Shown one piece after another: positions 58,741-64,000 of a stretch of 64,000 bases of DNA. Both the position numbers and the translations under genes were made by a program. The stretch is from Calvatia gigantea (taxonomy: Eukaryota; Basidiomycota; Agaricomycetes; Agaricales; Lycoperdaceae). A model generated the notes under the pieces. The model did no database searches, was not told the origin of the DNA, and saw only the letters and a program-made list of their open reading frames with translations. Positions within the stretch are counted from its first letter, which is position 1, and each line of letters opens with the position of its first letter. Location: assembly GCA_025093985.1 (NCBI GenBank), contig JACAAK010000006.1:1550001-1614000 (forward strand), given 5' to 3'.

Positions 58741-61700
58741 ATGAGGGCATAGGATAACAACTCGCCGCAATTTTTTGACGCTGTTACCCAAGTAGCTGTT
58801 AGCCTTTGGTCACTATCCAATTGGGTTGGCCAGAATTGTGATGTGAATCGCCGCTCTAATCATGTGCTGCGCAGACGGTGCACGATTGCGGGTGTTACGC
58901 TGATTGGATTCCCAGGCAAACAGGGCCCTTGCACCCGCTAGTCCCTTCAGGCAAATTTCTACATCTGTGGCCATCACGTTGTCGACATGGCAGCGCCGAA
59001 CGGGAACCTGAGTGCGACTTCACGATGTGTGAATACAGAAGCATTGTCAAGTCCGGGTGGATCGTGAGTAGTTTGAAGGACCTGCCAATGGTGTAATCGC
59101 AGCGTGTTGTTCTGTTGACAAGTTATCGACTGGATAGACTGACGGATTTGACTCTCTTTCAGCCGGGGGGGAGATGTATGGTAAGCATGCTTAATGGCTC
59201 CGGCCTCGGGTAGGTTAACCGTATTTCCCCAGACGCTCTCAACCCCAAAGGTTGAGCTCTGATAGGCCGTCGCAATTTCTGTCTTCCCAGAACTCAAGAT
59301 ATATTTTGGAACTCGAGAGATTTACGGCGCCAGATCATCTTGGCTTTTCAAACTCGTTGACTCATCCCTTCTGTCCCTCGTGCAGAACTAGGGTGAAATG
59401 ATGGGGAATTCTGACATTTATTCGAGAACCTGCTTTGCATAAGCTTACATTGCAATCGGATTTCCTGGTGGATACGACGCTTTCAACTGGGCTTTGTTGT
59501 TTCGGTATTCTAGTTAGCCTCACACGTCTTAGCACTAGTTTTGCTTAAGGCGGGAGGTAAATGAGGATCTTCCACTGCTAGGTTGAATATTCGCTTCCGT
59601 ATTTCCGCCGGCAATTCCGTCGCGGACTGGTTTGATGGACCTTACATGCCGTCGTACCTGTTGTTAGTTTCAGTCGGCTTCTTGTCGTAACCTGTCAGCC
59701 ATAATCGCGGGATTAGACGACCCCTATGAATTGGGAGAAATGCGAGGATACATAATTCATTCGTTGACGGAGACAGAAAAATAGACTTGCTTATCTCAGC
59801 CGTCAAATTTCAATTCCGCGCTTCCCGGCACTGGTCCTTTCGTCAACTTGTGGCAGTTAAAATCATACACTTTTTTTATCATTCGGGAATTTCCTTCTAT
59901 CATGTTTAATACCCTGCGCATAAGCGTAACTCTGTGATAGTCCTGTACCCCACGCACAGCGGGGGAAAAACCATGGCATTGATGACCATATAGTACGGCA
60001 TGCACTGGCACACATCCAGTTGTACCAGGAACGTATTGCTTTGTGATACGCTTCTCACAACCCAATCTTATGCATTGCCCGAACCCAGCTAAAGGCAATA
60101 AGAGTTTGTTAAGAATTGGCGAAATTGTATCTCTTTTCCCCAACCTGTAACGACTTCCTCCCAACCTTTGTGCGGGGGAAGCAATACCTGGGTTTAATGA
60201 GCACTTGGTGCAAATTTAGAACACTCATCAAGGGGCCAGGCCTATTATATGAAGGCATGTGTCAGTCACTGCAGCCCCTTGTTTTTGGCTCCGTCTCGGG
60301 GCGTGGTGATGCATATATCACGGTGTGAATAATAACTCTTTGCTTGCCGAGGATAAAGCTAACCCCGAGGTAATTTGTCGAGGTTTCAAATTTCAATAAT
60401 AATCCCGCATCACCATAGACGTCATTGTTGTAATAAACAGTGGCGACACCTTATGCAAAGTAACTCGGGTTTTCGTTCAAAAGTGACCCTCCCGTCGAGA
60501 TGGGGTTGATGAAGACCCTTAGACTCCGAACTCGCGGATTATATTCCTCGGCCAATATCTACTTCTTTCATAGACCATCAGATGAAAGGGTAACGGCGCA
60601 TTCTGCTCCAACACATGTTCCCTATTCCATAACCGCGAAGGTTTTCAGGCTCGGGTGGAAGGCGTCTATGTGACATCATCTTATGGCATCCATTGAAAAT
60701 GGGCAAAGAGAGCAGGATGAGGGGCTCAGCACTCAGGACTCGGATTTGGGGAGTCAGGGTTCTGGAGGGAAAGGGGAGAAGGAAATGGGTAGTCATCTAC
60801 TAAATATGTTCCCATCCAAGCTCAAACAACGCTTGGGATGAGTGAATAAGGTTCCTTCGGCATAATATTCACAAAAACCGCCGAATCTAAACTCACAATG
60901 TGGCGGCCAGAAGTCTGAGGTTTGTGGCGCAACCTATGCCTCCACCTAAGGCGCCAGGGTCAAAGGCGCTTCCATGGTTTTATTCTAGTCCTCCTATAAC
61001 TCCCAGACACCAAAGCACTTCAAGGGTTTTGGGTGTGAGATGAATGACGAGTTTCCTTGTCAATGCTCACCGTCCATACTAAGAGGTAGAGTCACTAAAG
61101 AAAATGCAGGTGCCAGTTTGACATGGGCCACCCAGTGTTCTACCCCCCGGGCGCACTCTCAAGCAAGATATTATAATTTCATTTGAACTTTGACAAAGGT
61201 GGGCCCGACCGGGCATGGAACTGCACGATTGGAGAGATGGGCGTCATAATTTTCGTCTGCCCTCTTTCCCGCAGACTTACACGAGTTTACCAAGAGTGGT
61301 TGAGTTTTATTATATAAGTGGTGCTTGCCTATTCCTTGCCCCCCTTGCTTCATCTAAACGGAGTACGTTCCGTAGCAAGCTAGTATAAATGCACCCCGAT
61401 CCTAGTCATTGCTTTGAGTAAGAAATTTGACGCTCTGACCAACTGATAGAGGCGGGCTGATGAAGACTTAGCGAAAGAAGGTTAATACTCCGGGAGGGGG
61501 GGTGGGTGTATCCAGTGAGGAAGAACGAAAGCTCTGAGCCGATATTCTGAGTCACGGGTGGTCATTAGGGGCGTCGCCAGTGTAATAATTTAACTTGTGT
61601 TGGGTCATGACGACGGCAAAAATTATGATACGGCTATATGGCCGGCGGCATTGAGGTAGTGGTTAATTGATTCAGCAGGGAGTAGCCGCGATAACCGAAG

Positions 61701-62428
61701 AAAAGATTGCTGAATAACCGTCAAGCTTCCTGAAACATGTGAGATTGGTGCCAAGAAGTCCGTCACATATATCAGAGTTTTCTATGTGTTTGATATCAAG
61801 ACCTTCACTGTGCGATGGTCTTTTAGCGAGCGGTACTGTTCGCGGCTAGAGAGGGAAGAACTCCGAGGTGTTTTGGTTTCTCTTTTCTCTTTTGGGGGCT
61901 GGCCGGCTGGCGACCGCTGCGCCGTCCTGGACGGAGGCAGAGAGTTGGGTACCCCCCACCCTTAGCGATGGCATCTTACCATTTGATCAGTAGGTCATGA
62001 TATCCGTCAACGAGACTAGTCGGAGCGGGGAGGTGCATAGCGGAAAGCTTTCCTGTCGTTGCCTTATGATCACCATAGTCCCAATTGTAGGGAACGGCTC
62101 AATGGCTTCTTGATACACGCACTGTTCTTATTCTCGTACCTCATGGCATCCGAAAAGTAATAAATATGATAAGGGGAGGACCTTCAAAGAAACCTCCGAT
62201 CACTCTCAGATCGCATGCTATCGAAGGTATGCTTGTCCCGTATCCAACTGATTGTGCATCCGCCACGGTCCATCCAAAAACATCAAACGGGTGACTGGGC
62301 GAGCTTGGGCGGTTACAATACTACCCCGTCAACTAACAGCGTGCGTGGTCAGGAACGAATTACAATGGGCTGATTTATACGAACTCGTCTGGTGATGGCC
62401 GCTTGAACCCATCCTCTAGACCCATTTA
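58741..62428. other. Gene-poor stretch, no gene supported
   Basis: 3.7 kb with only short open frames (longest 59796-60164, minus strand, no domain). Small-exon genes could be hidden. Confidence 0.4.
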
Positions 62429-63036
62429 TCAGCCCCATGCTGCTGTTGTGCTGAAACCGGAATACCTTAGCACTACGACGATGTAGCCAATTATGTACGT
62501 ACCTATAGTTCACTATCAAATGGCCATCAGTGGCGAACATCTGGCGTCGTAATCAGCTATTGGACAATCTCCTCAAAGGTCAAATATACTTTGTAGAGGT
62601 TTGATACGGTATCATCGGGTGCAGGAGAGAACGCAAGGTTAATATAGGTAAACTGTAAGGATTGGGTGTCAAACCGTTATTACAGGGGAATCGGTTGAGT
62701 ACGCACAAGCGGATCATTAGCTGGCCAACTGAGTTCCTTCCTCAAAAACTGGATGACTGCCTGGAAGCGATTGGTTGAGTTGATCTTATAAAAGTTCTGC
62801 TTCATTATTGGCGCATTTCCCACTGCTTTAAAGCGAACCACAACTAGAAAGATTCACAACAATCACAACGCAGGAAGGTGCAGGGAGCGGCGCTAACACG
62901 CACTTTTGGTAGGATCCTTCTTCCTGTACGATTCAAGGGCTTTAATTGCTTTGACAGATGGGGACGCATCTTGACCCTCTGCCTTTTCATTCACATTCTC
63001 TTCTGGTTCAATGGAGGGGTTTCCTGGCTGGGTCAT
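62429..63036 (-). CDS. ATG12: Atg12, ubiquitin-like autophagy protein
   Basis: Five short exons, minus strand: 62904-63036, 62707-62843, 62590-62652, 62503-62540 and 62429-62450, giving 130 residues with all phases matching. The N-terminal ~45 residues are variable (MTQPGNPSIEPEENVNEK). The rest is the Atg12 ubiquitin fold: VVRFKAVGNAPIMKQNFYKI, RFQAVIQFLRKEL, FTYINLAFSPAPDDTVSNLY, FATDGHLIVNYSTTAAWG. The final Gly is the residue activated by Atg7 and joined to a Lys of Atg5; the Atg12-Atg5 conjugate then drives Atg8 lipidation. The small exons explain why no long open frame marks this gene. Confidence 0.95.
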
Positions 63037-63379
63037 GGTTGAACGTAATGTTGAGGTGAGGTTCTACAGGAAAAGCCCATGATGCGTTTATTGCTCACGT
63101 GATTCCTTTCAGCGCTCGGGAGTCTCGCCCAACTCCCGCCATTTCCGACTCCCGAGCCATTTCCGCTTTCATGGACCCCAAATGAGTCTTTCATTAACAG
63201 GCATTTTCTACTTCAACTTGATATGTCTCTGTCATTCTGTCATCCTCAACAGGATAATTTTAACCGCGAGTTAAGGAGTGCACGGCGAGTAAACATTGCA
63301 ATTTCTGGATCCAACTACTGCTACAAAATTGCTCAAAATTGTCCAAGAATAATCAAACCTGATGAAATAAGTTATCTGC

Positions 63380-63967
63380 TTAAGGGATAAGACCAGCACC
63401 ACCATACTTATCCTCGCTCAGCTCTGTTGTTCTTAAACTGGATCCGGCCGCGATTGGCAAGCTGCGAGACGAATTTCCGTCGTTAAACCAATCTGGGATG
63501 TCACCAAGAGGAGTGGATTGGTGAAAGATTGTCGTGGACTTGGTAAAGTGAACGCGAACGGCTATCAACACAAAGACAATACCTTTTGGAAAATAAGTCA
63601 GTCAACTCCAGTGGGAAAGTGGCGCTATCTCTACCTATGCTTGGGATTACAGCCGATTGAACAATGAATTGGGCATTGGATTGCTCCGGATACAATATCA
63701 AGAGGACGAGGAGTTGAACTGTGTAAATGGCCGCACTCTCGACGACAATTCGGAGGATTCGGATCAGGCTTAGCCTAGACGTTGTGTCGATCACACCGTT
63801 CGCGGCCGAAGTGCGATGTTGGGACCAGATCTTGAAAGCGATCAACCCCGTTGTAACGACGTTCTGTGCAAAAACGACGGGGTAGATGGTCGCCATCCAA
63901 GACATAAGGGTATTGAGAGAGACCATGCCGAAGTGCGTGAACCAGACGAGGAGCATAAGATTAGATG
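63380..63967 (-). CDS. Multi-pass membrane protein, 5' part beyond window
   Basis: Two exons, minus strand: 63635-63967 and 63380-63582, with intron 63583-63634; earlier exons lie past the right edge. Hydrophobic segments: MATIYPVVFAQNVVTTGLIAF, RIVVESAAIYTVQLLVLLIL, and FIVQSAVIPSIG joined to IVFVLIAVRV. This is the C-terminal half of a seven-helix-like family that is very large in Agaricomycetes (LRILRIVVESAAIYT is characteristic). The cytoplasmic tail is short and polar (SSLRTTELSEDKYGG). Function unknown. Confidence 0.75.
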
Positions 63968-64000
63968 CTAAATGGGTAACGTTGTCAGCAACACTGAAGT

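Noticed and set aside
59796..60164. 122-codon minus-strand frame
   Set aside because: No family resemblance or supporting context; consistent with chance in noncoding DNA.
1..64000. CRISPR arrays, rRNA, tRNA genes, prophage or retrotransposon reverse transcriptase
   Set aside because: No regularly spaced direct repeats, tRNA box A/B pairs, rRNA-like blocks or reverse-transcriptase motifs were noticed; a dedicated scan (tRNAscan, Rfam) was not possible.

Overview
This is nuclear DNA from a mushroom-forming basidiomycete (Agaricomycetes). Genes are split by many GT-AG introns of about 50-80 nt, and recognisable proteins are eukaryotic: a GT90/CAP10 glycosyltransferase, cytosolic glycyl-tRNA synthetase, Atg12, a chromodomain-SET H3K9-type methyltransferase, F-box proteins and a microsomal P450. 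No bacterial, viral or plasmid features were seen. Gene models were built by hand from reading frames, splice sites and comparison between copies.

Left edge (1-4.4 kb): the 3' part of a GT90 gene (minus strand, cut by the window) and a complete C2H2 zinc-finger gene (plus strand).

Centre (about 4.4-35.3 kb): a repeated three-gene module. P is a PNPOx-like flavoprotein family member with a C-terminal hydrophobic tail. N is a protein with a PD-(D/E)XK nuclease signature and a long acidic insert. F is an F-box protein of 484 residues with a hydrophobic N-terminus. Two complete modules lie as an inverted pair, P1>N1> <F1 | F2> <N2 <P2, followed by decayed or partial modules: F3 relic plus N5 relic; F4 plus N3; F5 alone; F6 plus N4 plus P3 relic. 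Intact: F1, F2, F4, F5, F6, N2, N3 and P2. Broken or altered: P1 (tail frame), N1, N4, P3, F3 and N5. In three modules F and N converge tail to tail with about 180-215 bp between stop codons. Every F copy has a CACGTG element about 40-115 bp upstream. Fragments of both boundary genes, the C2H2 gene and the P450 gene, are embedded in the cluster, so it grew by segmental duplication that spread into its borders.

Right of the cluster: a P450 gene (minus), the chromodomain-SET methyltransferase (plus), an EXPERA-like ER membrane protein (minus), a short TIR element, and at 44.28-44.81 kb a small three-exon gene for a secreted precursor made of Trp-(Lys/Arg)-Arg-terminated repeats. That last gene looks like a kexin-processed peptide precursor and is the most interesting single gene here. 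Glycyl-tRNA synthetase (50.5-53.3 kb), a small coiled-coil protein (57.4-57.9 kb), a tentative small gene (58.4-58.7 kb), Atg12 (62.4-63.0 kb) and the 3' part of a multi-pass membrane protein follow. Long stretches (46.6-50.4, 53.3-57.3, 58.8-62.4 kb) hold no gene I can support.
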